DNA of 64,000 bases. It comes from DATBAK01 sp038240075 (GTDB taxonomy: Bacteria > Actinomycetota > Acidimicrobiia > IMCC26256 > PALSA-610). Shown here in pieces: positions 37,262-45,461 of the stretch. Within the stretch, counting starts at the first letter, position 1, and each line of letters begins with the position of its first letter. Under the pieces are notes generated by a model that did no database searches, was not told the origin of the DNA, and saw only the letters and a program-made list of their open reading frames with translations. The DNA is taken from contig JBBSEC010000004.1 in assembly GCA_038240075.1 (NCBI GenBank), positions 1-64,000 on the forward strand, given 5' to 3'. Both the position numbers and the translations under genes were made by a program.

Positions 37262-39012
37262 CAGTCGATCCGGTCCACGACCAGGGTCCCGTCGGACGCG
37301 CGATGAGCAAGCCAGTGGTTCTGACCACCGAGCATGAACGGTGCGATCGCCGTCCAGAGCGCGCTCCAGGTCGTGCTCCCGAGCTCCGCGAGCGAGATGC
37401 CACCGAGGGGGACGCCCGGGGCGAATGGCGCACCGAAGTCGCCGGCGAACACCCAGCGGGTGTCGCCGGTGACCGAGTTGTTGAGCGCAAGGATCATCTC
37501 GTTGCGGGCGAACACCGGCACCATCTGGGTCGCGAACGGCAGCGTGGCGAGCCGGGCCACTTCGGTGAGTGCCGAGCCGTCGTCGGGGATCGCCCACGCG
37601 ACCACGGTTCCGCTGTCGGGCTTGTAGCCGACGAGCAGCGCGCCACCGGGCCGGACTCCAGGGATCACGGGATCGACGCGGTCCATCGCCGCGAACGCGG
37701 TGAAGCCGGATTCAATCGTGCCGTCGAAGCGCGTGATCGTGCCGGTTCCGTCGTCGGCAACCCGGTCGATTGCCGCGCGCCCACTGATCGTCTTGTACGA
37801 GAACAGGAACGGGCTGCCCGCGCACATGTACGACGTCATCGCCGACCAATCGGTCGTCCACTGCGCCGGCCACAACGTCACGATGCGCGTCCCGTCGCCC
37901 GCGACCTCGTCGATCTCGACGCGTCCGGTGAGCGCCGAATAGATCAACAGACCGACTCGCGCGTTCAACGCGAGCGGCACGGTCGCGGTGACACCGGTCG
38001 ACCAGGTGTGCGAGAACGTCGGTGTGAGCGAAGACGCGTCGGCGGCGATGGCCCACAACTGCGCGGAGCCGCTCGCAGGGTCGTACACGAGTGCCGACGG
38101 GCCGGCGTCGAGTTGGAGCGTCGTCAGCTGCAGGATGCTCGGCGGGTTCACCGCGAACCGGTTTCGTTCGATCGTCACCGGCCGGAAGGTGCGCAGGGTG
38201 GCCCGCGCCTGCTCGATGCAGACGGTGCAGAACTGGGTCGCGATGTGGCGCATCTTGCAGTCGCCCGCGGGCCGGTACAGGTCGCAGTGTGCGTGACGCG
38301 CACCTTCGAACAACCCGATCTGATCGGGTGGCGACGCGGCGCCGTTCACGCTGGGTTTCGAGCAGTCGGGATTCCTCACGCGTGTGAGGCCGGGGGTGAC
38401 GAGGTTGTGCCACGGAACTTTCGCGAGATCGGTGATCTTCGCGACGTTGGGCTCGGCTGGTGGCGGGCCGGAGAAGTGAGCCGTATCGGTTGTGTCGGCG
38501 TCGTACTCGTCGGCGAGACCGAATGCGCTGTGCCCCAATTCGTGGATCACGACGTCTGCAATCGAAGGGTTGCCCGAGCCGACGATCGAGACACCGTTGG
38601 GTGCCGACGCGAAGTCTCCCGCGACCTGTGCGATCACAACCGGATAGTGGTACTGCGAGATCTGCGCGCGGCAGAGGGTGTGCACGGCCGCCTCGTCGCA
38701 CCGGATGACGCGCGCCGCGCCCGGCAGCCGGCCGTCGAAGAACGTGTTGCGCACCGTTGCGGTGGCCGGAACGTCGACACCGGAATCGGTCGACGCAACG
38801 TCGATACGGAAGACGTTCATCGCGGGCCACAGCTCGCGGAACGGAAGTTTCAGTCTCAGCGACACGACGACCCCCGTCACGAGGTTGACGAAGTCGCTCA
38901 GTTGCGGCGCCTGGTAACCCTCCGAGAGGAACACGAGGTTGAAGCGGCGATCGACCGGTCCGTGGTCGACGACCTTCGTGATGCCGAGAACGACCCCGTC
39001 GGCGGCGGTCAC
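37261..39012 (-). CDS. M64-type zinc metallopeptidase with C-terminal repeats
   Basis: 583 residues from GTG 39012, overlapping the upstream stop (GTGA). Residues 20-35 (DRRFNLVFLSEGYQ) and the zinc motif HELGHSAFGLADEYD (157-171) are typical of the IgA-peptidase M64 family. Cys-rich segments (DCKMRHIATQFCTVCIEQAR) follow the catalytic domain. From about residue 300 there are about five similar 45-55-residue units (LLIYSALTGRVEIDEV, FLFSYKTISGRAAIDRV, LLVGYKPDSGTVVAWAI), probably a beta-propeller. M64 enzymes are usually secreted, but no signal peptide is visible, so it would act in the cytoplasm or leave by another route. Confidence 0.85.
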   Translation of the reverse strand: MTAADGVVLGITKVVDHGPVDRRFNLVFLSEGYQAPQLSDFVNLVTGVVVSLRLKLPFRELWPAMNVFRIDVASTDSGVDVPATATVRNTFFDGRLPGAARVIRCDEAAVHTLCRAQISQYHYPVVIAQVAGDFASAPNGVSIVGSGNPSIADVVIHELGHSAFGLADEYDADTTDTAHFSGPPPAEPNVAKITDLAKVPWHNLVTPGLTRVRNPDCSKPSVNGAASPPDQIGLFEGARHAHCDLYRPAGDCKMRHIATQFCTVCIEQARATLRTFRPVTIERNRFAVNPPSILQLTTLQLDAGPSALVYDPASGSAQLWAIAADASSLTPTFSHTWSTGVTATVPLALNARVGLLIYSALTGRVEIDEVAGDGTRIVTLWPAQWTTDWSAMTSYMCAGSPFLFSYKTISGRAAIDRVADDGTGTITRFDGTIESGFTAFAAMDRVDPVIPGVRPGGALLVGYKPDSGTVVAWAIPDDGSALTEVARLATLPFATQMVPVFARNEMILALNNSVTGDTRWVFAGDFGAPFAPGVPLGGISLAELGSTTWSALWTAIAPFMLGGQNHWLAHRASDGTLVVDRID

Positions 39013-39419
39013 GGCGTCTCGGCGAACGGGTGCGTGAGGAGCTCGACTGCCGGGCCGTCGAGCTGTGTCGCGGGCGATCCCATGACGGCGACCGTGACTC
39101 CGTCGGTGATCGCCGGAACGACCGTGACGACCGTTCCACCGGCCTGGTCGTCGGCGACGTTCGCCGGGCTGGTGTCGTCGGGCAGCTCGACGACTGCGGC
39201 GAGCGGATTGTTCGTCACGAGCTGCCACAGCACGGCGCCGGTGACCGTGCGCAACTCGTACCAGTAGCCACTGAACGGAGCGTCGGCTGGGTCGAGCACG
39301 ACACCGGGCAGCGCGGTCATCGCGACGCGGACACCGTCGAGGAGACTCAGCGTGCCGTCGGCAGCCCACGCATACGTGAACCGGATGGCGTCGGCTTCGG
39401 CGACGAACTCCTCTGGCAT
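39009..39419 (-). CDS. 136-aa protein, first gene of the six-gene operon
   Basis: ATG 39419 has AAGGA about 9 nt upstream. The sequence has an acidic start (MPEEFVAEADAIRFTYAWAA) and then beta-strand-like stretches (SGYWYELRTVTGAVLWQLVT, NVADDQAGGTVVTVVPAITD). There is no Cys, no signal peptide and no known domain. The stop overlaps the start of the M64 peptidase gene by 4 nt. It could be a partner or inhibitor of the peptidase or a small structural subunit; nothing in the sequence decides this. Confidence 0.7.
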   Translation of the reverse strand: MPEEFVAEADAIRFTYAWAADGTLSLLDGVRVAMTALPGVVLDPADAPFSGYWYELRTVTGAVLWQLVTNNPLAAVVELPDDTSPANVADDQAGGTVVTVVPAITDGVTVAVMGSPATQLDGPAVELLTHPFAETP

Positions 39420-39511
39420 TCCTTCGCGTCCTTACAAGGTCCGCGCCCGCACCGCGCATCGGTTTAACACAGCACGCCCGTCTCGGCCAGGGTTTCTCAA
39501 ACGGGCCCGTG

Positions 39512-40684
39512 TCACGCAAGCTCGATCGGAGTGGGCGCCGGCGGGGGCGACGGCTCCGACGGCGTGCTCGCCGCGGCTGGGTCGTCGCCCGTGGCGGGCT
39601 CGCGCAGCAGGCGCGCGACGAGCGCCGCGACCGCGACCATCACCGCGCCGAACACGATCGCGAACGCGCCGTACACGGACGCGGCGTGCGAATTGCTTCC
39701 GCCGCTCGTTGTCGAGTCGGTGACCTTGCCGGCCAGCAGCACTGCTCCGACCGTGGCGGCGAACGCGCCGACCCACACCGTGAAGCGGCGGTGCGACTGG
39801 GTGCCAACCGACCCGACGAACAGGCCGGCTGCGACACTCAGCAAGCCGGCGACGATCACGCTCTTCGCCTCCGCACCGAGGAAGATCACCGCCTCGACCA
39901 TGGCGATGACGCCGGGGAGCACGGCCGCGGTGGCGATGCCCCTTCGGCCGCGCGCGTCGAGGACCGCGACGCCGATGAGGTAGACGATGCCGAACGCGAG
40001 CGCGACACCACCGATCTCGCCGTCGTTGGGCTTGTGCGGTTCCCCGACGATCGGCGGGAACGAGTCGGGACTGATCGACCCGTCCGGGTTGGTCGTGAAG
40101 GTGCTGCTGCCGCTGCCCGAACCGGTGTCGAACGTGAACGACGAGGCGAACGGCGAGCGCGCGACCGTGTTCGTGTCCGCGACCTCGACCGTTGCCCAGG
40201 TCAATCCCATCAGCAATGCGAGGGACAGGAGCAATGGGCGGGCTTTCGCCGGACCGAACGCAAAGCCAAGGAGCCAGGCGACGATCGTCACCGCGAAGAA
40301 GGGGCGCAGGTCGCTCGGGCTGTGCACGCGAGGGAGCTGCACGAACGCCATCGCTCCCAGGACACCGATCGCGATCATCGCGATCCCGGCCGACTCCAAC
40401 AACGTCGGCAGCGCGACGACGAGCGCGAGTCCGGCCACAATCAACACCACGCACAACGCGAGGCCGGCCCAGCCCACCCCGTGCCCGTGATCGGGGTACA
40501 GGTCGACGCCGAACGCGATCACGCCGCTCGCGGCGAGTACGCCGGCCCCACCGGCGATTGCATTGGCGAGCCATGGCGTCGCACGCTCCGCGGACCGCCA
40601 CGACACGACGCGTTCGGGTTGTGTCGGCGCCCCCACCGGCGGCTGTTCCACTGCGAGAACGCTATAGCGCCGACGACGCTGCAC
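39512..40684 (-). CDS. Multi-pass membrane protein upstream of the six-gene operon
   Basis: Up to 390 residues from GTG 40684; GTG 40651 is an alternative and neither has a clear ribosome-binding site. About nine to ten hydrophobic helices are visible (for example VGWAGLALCVVLIVAGLALV, RPFFAVTIVAWLLGFAFGP, VIVAGLLSVAAGLFVGSVG). A Ser/Thr/Gly-rich loop in the middle is probably exposed outside the cell. The C-terminus is a Pro-rich tail. I do not recognise the family. It ends 92 nt before the operon, so it may share its promoter or be a separate unit. Confidence 0.7.
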   Translation of the reverse strand: MQRRRRYSVLAVEQPPVGAPTQPERVVSWRSAERATPWLANAIAGGAGVLAASGVIAFGVDLYPDHGHGVGWAGLALCVVLIVAGLALVVALPTLLESAGIAMIAIGVLGAMAFVQLPRVHSPSDLRPFFAVTIVAWLLGFAFGPAKARPLLLSLALLMGLTWATVEVADTNTVARSPFASSFTFDTGSGSGSSTFTTNPDGSISPDSFPPIVGEPHKPNDGEIGGVALAFGIVYLIGVAVLDARGRRGIATAAVLPGVIAMVEAVIFLGAEAKSVIVAGLLSVAAGLFVGSVGTQSHRRFTVWVGAFAATVGAVLLAGKVTDSTTSGGSNSHAASVYGAFAIVFGAVMVAVAALVARLLREPATGDDPAAASTPSEPSPPPAPTPIELA

Positions 40685-40728
40685 GGTTGATCACCGCTTC
40701 GCTGCGGCGGATCGGCTTGCTGCGGAGA

Positions 40729-40774
40729 GTGGAGGTGATGGGACTTGAACCCACGGCTTCTACGTTGCGAACGT
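40729..40774 (-). other. att-like copy of the tRNA-Ala 3' end
   Basis: 46 bp match 49219-49264 of the intact tRNA with one mismatch (position 40755, G instead of A). The match covers the acceptor 3' strand, the T-arm and the anticodon loop, in the same orientation. The 5' half of a tRNA does not follow (the sequence goes on with CCGACA), so it is not a functional gene. It is the outermost attachment-site scar of the integration hotspot. Confidence 0.85.
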
Positions 40775-41105
40775 CCGACACAGGGGCCGCTGTGACCTGC
40801 TCCGTCGCGGCCGAGTCATCGTGACCTGCGGAAGCGCTCATCGTTAGTTCGCGTCACTGATCGCCGTTTTTCAACGTCCCGCGGACTCTTCGCGGACCGA
40901 ACATCAATCAACGGGTCGACCGTGCGCAGTCGTCGAGCTGCATAGGTCCCTCGTCCGACGTCTCCACCGAGCGATCCCGAGCGTCTCGGTCCCGGCGATA
41001 GGAGACAGCCGATACGCGTGATATTGGGACGCGTGTTCTAGGACGCGAAGTGTCTGGCGAGGCAACCTGTGGTGCCTGGGGTTGTGTCGGTCAGACTGAT
41101 GGCGG
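40775..41105. other. Intergenic stretch without a recognisable gene
   Basis: Between the att-like scar and the glycosyltransferase gene I see no gene supported by codon pattern or family motif. CGCGGACT-like words recur here and near 42748-42770, beside the other scar. The last part must carry the promoter and ribosome-binding site of the gene at 41106. Confidence 0.5.
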
Positions 41106-42611
41106 ATGGACGATGTTGAGACGGGCTTGGCGAGGGTGGACGGAGACGTCGCCGGGGTTGCGTGGTGTCCGGTGCTCGCGATTGCGGCGGCGGTCGGCGT
41201 TGCTCATCTTGTCGTTGCGACGCGTTACGGGTGGCATCGCGACGAGTTCTATTACGTCGCTGCGGGGCGGCACCTGGCGTGGGGTTACGTCGATCAGCCT
41301 CCGCTGACCCCGCTTCTCGCGCGGTTGGCTGCATCCCAGGCGCACGGGGTGTTGCCGCTGCGTCTGGTAGCCATCAGCACGCAGGTCGCGACGATTGTGG
41401 TGGCGGCGCTGGTCGCTCGCGAGTTGGGCGGCCGGCGATTCGCGCAGGCGTTGACGGCGGGCTGTATCGGTGGAGCTGCGGTGTTCGTCGGGGCCTCCCT
41501 GTTCCTCGGTACAACGCCGACCGATCAGTTGTTCTGGGTACTGATCATCTGGAGCACGTTGCGGGCGCTTCGCCTGCGAACCTCCGGAGCATGGGTCGTC
41601 ATGGGTTGCGCGGCCGGGCTCGGGCTCGAGAACAAGCACACCGTGTTCGTTCTCCTCGTCGGCATCGTCGTCGGTTTGGCGATCCGGCGGAGAGAGGCGG
41701 TCACGGGCCGGGGGCCGTGGATCGCCGGTGTGATCGCGTTCTGTGTTTGGGTGCCGAACCTTTGGTGGGACGCTCGCCACCACTGGGTGACCCTCGACAT
41801 GGCGAAGGTCCTCTCGCGACATCAGGGGGGTGTCGGAGGGGCGATCGGGCAGCTGCCGTTGTTGCTATTTGTCTTCCCCGGCCCGCTCATCGTCTTCTTG
41901 TGGATTCGCGGCGCGCGGTGGGCCGGCCCGCGCTCGGAAGGGAGTGCGAACTCGTGGCTGCTTGTTACCGCGGCCGTTGTTGTGGGCGCGGTCACCGCGG
42001 CGGGCGGCAAGCCCTACTACAGCGCGCCGATGTTGGTGCCGCTCTTCGCGCTCGGCGCGGTTGCTACCGAGCGCCATTTCCGCCCAGGTGATCGCGGTCG
42101 ACGCCGAGCCGGCGTCTTGGTCGTGGCATCGGCGATGATCGCGCCGCTGGTCGCGCTTCCGTTCTATCCGCCATCGGTTGCGACCGCGCTGCGTCCACTC
42201 GCCAAAGACCCGATGGAAACGTACGGCTGGCCCGACATCGCACGACAGATCAGCCACGCCGTCACCACCCACCCGGACGTCACTGCGGTGTACGTGAGCA
42301 ACTACGGCGAAGCCGGAGCGCTCGCCACCTACGGCCGATCGTACGGCCTCAAAGTCAAAGTCGTTGCTGGGCAGAACGCCTATCGAGACTGGGGACCGCC
42401 GCCAGGTACACCGACCGATGTCCTCGCGGCCGGCGAGTTCACCCAATCGTTTCTCGAACGATCGTGGACCCACGTCGAACCCATCGCCAAGCTCACCCTG
42501 CCCGACAGTCTCGAGAACGAAGAAACCGCGAACAACGCGACGATCTTCCGCTGCCAAGGACCCAAAGGCAGCTGGGCTCACCTTTGGCCACAACTCACCT
42601 ACCTGAGCTGA
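41106..42611 (+). CDS. GT39/ArnT-type membrane glycosyltransferase
   Basis: 501 residues with about nine to ten transmembrane helices. The first extracytoplasmic loop holds RYGWHRDEFYYVAAGRHLAW with the Asp-Glu pair of polyprenyl-phosphate-sugar-dependent (GT-C) transferases, followed by GYVDQPPLTPLLARLA. A soluble C-terminal domain follows the last helix (VTAVYVSNYGEAGALATYGR). Such enzymes move a sugar from a lipid carrier to a lipid or protein outside the membrane. The gene lies between two att-like scars, and its stop is directly followed in frame by the integrase remnant. It is cargo of the older element (inference). Confidence 0.85.
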   Translation: MDDVETGLARVDGDVAGVAWCPVLAIAAAVGVAHLVVATRYGWHRDEFYYVAAGRHLAWGYVDQPPLTPLLARLAASQAHGVLPLRLVAISTQVATIVVAALVARELGGRRFAQALTAGCIGGAAVFVGASLFLGTTPTDQLFWVLIIWSTLRALRLRTSGAWVVMGCAAGLGLENKHTVFVLLVGIVVGLAIRRREAVTGRGPWIAGVIAFCVWVPNLWWDARHHWVTLDMAKVLSRHQGGVGGAIGQLPLLLFVFPGPLIVFLWIRGARWAGPRSEGSANSWLLVTAAVVVGAVTAAGGKPYYSAPMLVPLFALGAVATERHFRPGDRGRRRAGVLVVASAMIAPLVALPFYPPSVATALRPLAKDPMETYGWPDIARQISHAVTTHPDVTAVYVSNYGEAGALATYGRSYGLKVKVVAGQNAYRDWGPPPGTPTDVLAAGEFTQSFLERSWTHVEPIAKLTLPDSLENEETANNATIFRCQGPKGSWAHLWPQLTYLS

Positions 42612-42809
42612 CCCACGACGACTCGGGCAAGCCCGCGAGAACTCCAGCTCGGCCACTCGTCGATTCGCGTGACCAGCGATGTCTATGGCTCGCTGCTGCC
42701 GACCGTCGACGAGGGCGTAACGACCGCCCTCGAGCAACGCTTCGCGAGATTCTCGCGGACTAATCGCGGACTCGAGCCAGACGCAGTTTCGGGACCCGAA
42801 CTCTTGTAG
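42612..42809 (+). pseudogene. C-terminal remnant of a tyrosine integrase
   Basis: In frame after the glycosyltransferase stop the text reads RELQLGHSSIRVTSDVYGSL, followed by LPTVDEGVTTALEQRFARFS and TAG at 42807-42809. This is the box II region of tyrosine recombinases: the LGHSSI His and the catalytic Tyr of DVYG. Everything upstream (the Arg box and the N-terminal arm- and core-binding domains) is missing, and there is no start codon with a ribosome-binding site. It sits 27 bp from the att-like scar at 42837, a usual place for an integrase gene end. Confidence 0.85.
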
Positions 42810-42836
42810 GCCCATGACCTGGGGCTTCACGAGCGA

Positions 42837-42879
42837 GTGGAGGTGATGGGACTTGAACCCACGACTTCTACGTTGCGAA
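42837..42879 (-). other. att-like 43-bp copy of the tRNA-Ala 3' end
   Basis: 43 bp are identical to 49219-49261 of the intact tRNA and in the same orientation, ending in the anticodon loop. After that the sequences part (GGCGTC here, CGTAGC in the tRNA). With the tRNA this pair is the expected attL/attR of the tRNA-proximal element. Confidence 0.92.
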
Positions 42880-42983
42880 GGCGTCTGAGGGAGTTCGGAG
42901 GGTCGCGTCAGGTTCGTTTGGCCAGGTCAGATCGGGTGCGTCGTTCGCACGACCGCACTGATTCCAGGGCGTTTCGCGGATTC

Positions 42984-43002
42984 GGTTGACAAAATGTTGA
43001 CA
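42984..43002. promoter_or_regulatory. Candidate integrase arm-type site (left end)
   Basis: GGTTGACAAAATGTTGACA contains two direct TTGACA words 11 bp apart. The same 19-bp word with one mismatch lies at 49132-49150 near the other end of the element, in the same orientation. Paired sites just inside both ends suit arm-type binding sites of a tyrosine integrase. A promoter role for TTGACA is the alternative. Confidence 0.5.
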
Positions 43003-43025
43003 GAACTGTCGCAGCCGAACGGCCG

Positions 43026-43748
43026 TCAGCGAGCCGCGGTCACCGCGGCGTGCACACCGGCAAGGTCGTCGACGGTCACCGGGTCGGCAGGCGCGAGGTT
43101 CGAGATGATGCGCACGGTACGCGGGCCGTCGTCGACAAATCGTTGACGAAGTTGCGACACTGTCCGCGGACCGAGGTCGCCCGGCGCGGTTCCGAGCTCG
43201 TCGATGACCGTACGTCCGGAAGCGAGATCCGACTGCAAGAGTCGGTAGAGGTCGTACAGATCGGAAGCTTGCTTCTCGGCTCGCCCTGCCCGACGAGCGA
43301 GCGAACTCTGCGCTTTGCAAGCAACGAGCGCGGCTCGGCCGGCGACGTTGGTTGCGGTCGTCGAGAGCATGACACCTGCGTGATCGACCAGACCGACCGA
43401 CACGGGTGTCGCAGTGTCGAGCGCCCAACGGTGCGACAGCACGAACATACGCTGCGCAACGTCTTCGGGAAGCTGGGCGGGGTCGTAGTCGTCGACGGCG
43501 ATGATGTCGACCTTCACGCCGCCGGCCTCGATCGTCGACCGAGTATTCGTCGGCACTGCCACTCCGGCGTCGACCAAGATTTGTGCAGGCTCCGGGTCCG
43601 TGCCGAACGCGACCTCGTCGACGTCTCCCGTGGCGCGGTGCGCGGCGGCGACGCGGATCATCACTGCAAGTCCACCGATGAGCGCGTGGCGGTTCGCGAG
43701 GTGTTCGTCGATCGTGGATACCGCTGCGAACATCGCCTGCAGAGGCAT
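43026..43748 (-). CDS. AbiEii-like nucleotidyltransferase toxin
   Basis: 240 residues from ATG 43748, chosen for AGGAG 5 nt upstream; it lies 25 nt after the stop of its partner gene. HALIGGLAVMIRVAAAHRAT plus GDVDEVAFGT is the nucleotidyltransferase active-site pattern (GG then a D-x-D-like motif) seen in AbiEii/AbiGii toxins. A long helical region with KQASDLYDLYRLLQSD follows, as in the family. AbiEii enzymes transfer nucleotides to tRNA ends and are held in check by AbiEi. It is probably the toxin of a type IV toxin-antitoxin or phage-defence pair on the element. Confidence 0.75.
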   Translation of the reverse strand: MPLQAMFAAVSTIDEHLANRHALIGGLAVMIRVAAAHRATGDVDEVAFGTDPEPAQILVDAGVAVPTNTRSTIEAGGVKVDIIAVDDYDPAQLPEDVAQRMFVLSHRWALDTATPVSVGLVDHAGVMLSTTATNVAGRAALVACKAQSSLARRAGRAEKQASDLYDLYRLLQSDLASGRTVIDELGTAPGDLGPRTVSQLRQRFVDDGPRTVRIISNLAPADPVTVDDLAGVHAAVTAAR

Positions 43749-43773
43749 CCCCGCTCCTGTGACAAGCAGCACG

Positions 43774-44808
43774 TCACCAGACACGGGCAGATCCCTCAGG
43801 CGGACTCCAATCTTCGAGGATCTCGCGACCGCGGGCTCGATCCTGCGCGAGATCGAGAGCGACGACGGCGGGATGTGCCAGCGCCCACCGGACGCCGTCC
43901 GGCTGGGCGGGAAGGCGGGTTGCGACTTCCGCGTGCGCGAGCCGCGTCGGAGTGTGCGCAACACGAGCGACCACCGGATCGACAGGGCCACGAGTGCGAT
44001 GCCGCGCGACGATCGCCTTCACCACTGCGAGCTGCTCGCAGTACAGCTCGGGCGGGTAGCCATCGCTCACCGCGACCGGAGCCCCCCATGCCGCGGCGCC
44101 GAGGGTGCCGCTCTGCAGGAAGGCGTGGTCACCTTCCGGGAGCGACGCGAGCGGATACCAACGCGGAGTCCATGCGTCGGCGATCTCCCAGAACAACGCA
44201 GGATGTTCCGCGCGACCCTTGCCACCCACGAGCCCGTGGGCACGCATCGCGGCGAGAAGTTCCGAGACTCTGCCCTTCGAGCGCCCGACCTCGGCCGCGA
44301 GCTCACTGACACCCCATCCGCGATCCGGATCGAGCAGAAAGCAGAGCCCGACGTCGAGTCCGGTCGTCGTGAACAGCTCAGTGACCCGTCGCGGGCCGTC
44401 GACGGCCGCAGGCACGTCCGAATCAATGAAGAGCTCCGATGTTTGAATGCGGAGATGTCCGCGACGGTCGAACCACGAGATGCCGAAACGATCGAGCGCG
44501 GCGCGGCCGTCGGCCGACAACCTGTCGGCGGCCACCATCGGGACATAGATTCGGTCCGGGTCCGTCTGCCGGAGGCGATCCGCCGACGCGATCAGCTCCT
44601 GTACCCCTGAACGGCCCATGGTCGAGTCCACCCGCCGCTTCTCATCGACGACCAGCACGCCCCGGCCCGTGTCGACGATCGCGAACGGCGAACCCTCGCC
44701 CCGTGCCAGAGCCGACTCCGACCCCAAGCCGACCGCGTGCAGCGCGACCTCGAGCCCCGAGATATCGCGGGCCGACCTCCGAGCTGTGTTCGATGTTCGT
44801 GGCGCCAC
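43774..44808 (-). CDS. AbiEi-like winged-helix antitoxin/regulator
   Basis: About 344 residues from GTG 44808. The start is uncertain: in-frame GTG 44910 and ATG 44619 (GGTGGA upstream) also exist. Residues about 30-130 (PFAIVDTGRGVLVVDEKRRV, then a helical part) look like a PD-(D/E)XK-type or accessory domain. A winged helix follows (WGVSELAAEVGRSKGRVSEL) and then DGYPPELYCEQLAVVKAIVA. AbiEi antitoxins combine such a helix-turn-helix with a C-terminal domain and repress their own promoter. The 20-bp palindrome at 44794-44813 overlaps this start. It is translated just before the toxin gene. Confidence 0.65.
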   Translation of the reverse strand: MAPRTSNTARRSARDISGLEVALHAVGLGSESALARGEGSPFAIVDTGRGVLVVDEKRRVDSTMGRSGVQELIASADRLRQTDPDRIYVPMVAADRLSADGRAALDRFGISWFDRRGHLRIQTSELFIDSDVPAAVDGPRRVTELFTTTGLDVGLCFLLDPDRGWGVSELAAEVGRSKGRVSELLAAMRAHGLVGGKGRAEHPALFWEIADAWTPRWYPLASLPEGDHAFLQSGTLGAAAWGAPVAVSDGYPPELYCEQLAVVKAIVARHRTRGPVDPVVARVAHTPTRLAHAEVATRLPAQPDGVRWALAHPAVVALDLAQDRARGREILEDWSPPEGSARVW

Positions 44809-44813
44809 GAACA
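44794..44813. promoter_or_regulatory. 20-bp perfect palindrome at the antitoxin start
   Basis: TGTTCGTGGCGCCACGAACA is fully self-complementary. It lies at or just upstream of the start of the AbiEi-like gene. AbiEi proteins bind inverted repeats to autorepress their operon, so this is the best operator candidate. If so, translation would start downstream of 44808. Confidence 0.6.
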
Positions 44814-44902
44814 GACAGGATAGCCGACCGCGCGCGAGCTCGCTCAAGTGCCGAGAACGGGATGCTGAATCCCGGGACCCGGTGTCTCCGGGCCCCGGCG
44901 AA

Positions 44903-44923
44903 CCGGACACCGGACACCGGACA
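44903..44923. repeat. Three tandem copies of CCGGACA
   Basis: The 7-bp word CCGGACA is repeated three times without spacer, about 90 bp upstream of the palindrome at 44794-44813. It may be a short slippage repeat or part of the operon's control region. Confidence 0.75.
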
Positions 44924-45000
44924 CCTGATCGCCCCCTGAAGACATCGGCACGAACTCGGCGACGACGACGCCGACACCGCCTTCACAGGGTCGACAAGGA

Positions 45001-45020
45001 CTCACCAAAACACCCACCAG
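45001..45020 (-). repeat. Iteron-like repeat, copy A (reverse)
   Basis: Read on the minus strand this is CTGGTGGG-TGTT-TTGGTGAG, the same double half-site as the copies at 45703, 45736 and 45988. It lies about 240 bp downstream of the excisionase-like gene. The 240 bp between (45021-45260) show no gene. Confidence 0.7.
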
Positions 45021-45260
45021 ACCGTGTCCCGCATCCCCGATGCATCGGTGTACCCCGACTTTGAACTGTCCGACGGCACGGTTGACCGTCAAGAGCGCGA
45101 TCGTCTCGACGAGGACGGCGCATCGACATCGCGCGCCGGACGCGCGTCGAGCCTGTCGTCGCGTTCACGACAACACGACGCTCGCGCGCCGACGCGTTCA
45201 ATCATCTCGCGACACCGGTGCTCTCCATGGCCGTCTAAGACGATCACGACCCAGAAGGGC

Positions 45261-45461
45261 TCACCAGGCGGCCGGGCGGTGCCGCGGGCGGTTGAGGAGC
45301 TGCTCAAGCGCGTTGCGGGGAACCACGATCCGTCGGCCGAGGCGGACGTGCGCGATGTCACCGCGCGCGACGAGCTCGTAAGCGTGGGTTCTCGAGATAC
45401 CGAGCAGCACCGCGGTCTGGGTGACCGTGTAGACGAGCGGCAGTTCGATCGATTCACTCAT
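45261..45461 (-). CDS. Excisionase-type HTH (MerR-like) DNA-binding protein
   Basis: 66 residues from ATG 45461 with GGAG 7 nt upstream. VYTVTQTAVLLGISRTHAYE then LVARGDIAHVRLGRRIVVPR is the helix-turn-helix plus wing of Xis/SLP-type small binding domains. Such proteins steer integrase towards excision by binding repeats inside the element. The iteron-like repeats on both sides are candidate targets. Confidence 0.85.
   Translation of the reverse strand: MSESIELPLVYTVTQTAVLLGISRTHAYELVARGDIAHVRLGRRIVVPRNALEQLLNRPRHRPAAW

Larger units (their letters stand above)
40729..42879. mobile_element. Older, decayed integrative element (tRNA-distal)
   Basis: The segment is bounded by two direct copies of the tRNA-Ala 3' part (40729-40774 and 42837-42879). 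It contains a glycosyltransferase gene and a 66-codon integrase remnant whose C-terminus points at the right boundary. In tandem accretion the element nearest the tRNA is the latest, so this one is older, in line with its broken integrase. The boundaries are inferred only from the repeats. Confidence 0.7.

Noticed and set aside
40729..42879. The two tRNA-Ala-like copies as functional tRNA genes
   Set aside because: Both lack the D-arm, the 5' acceptor strand and one half of the anticodon stem.
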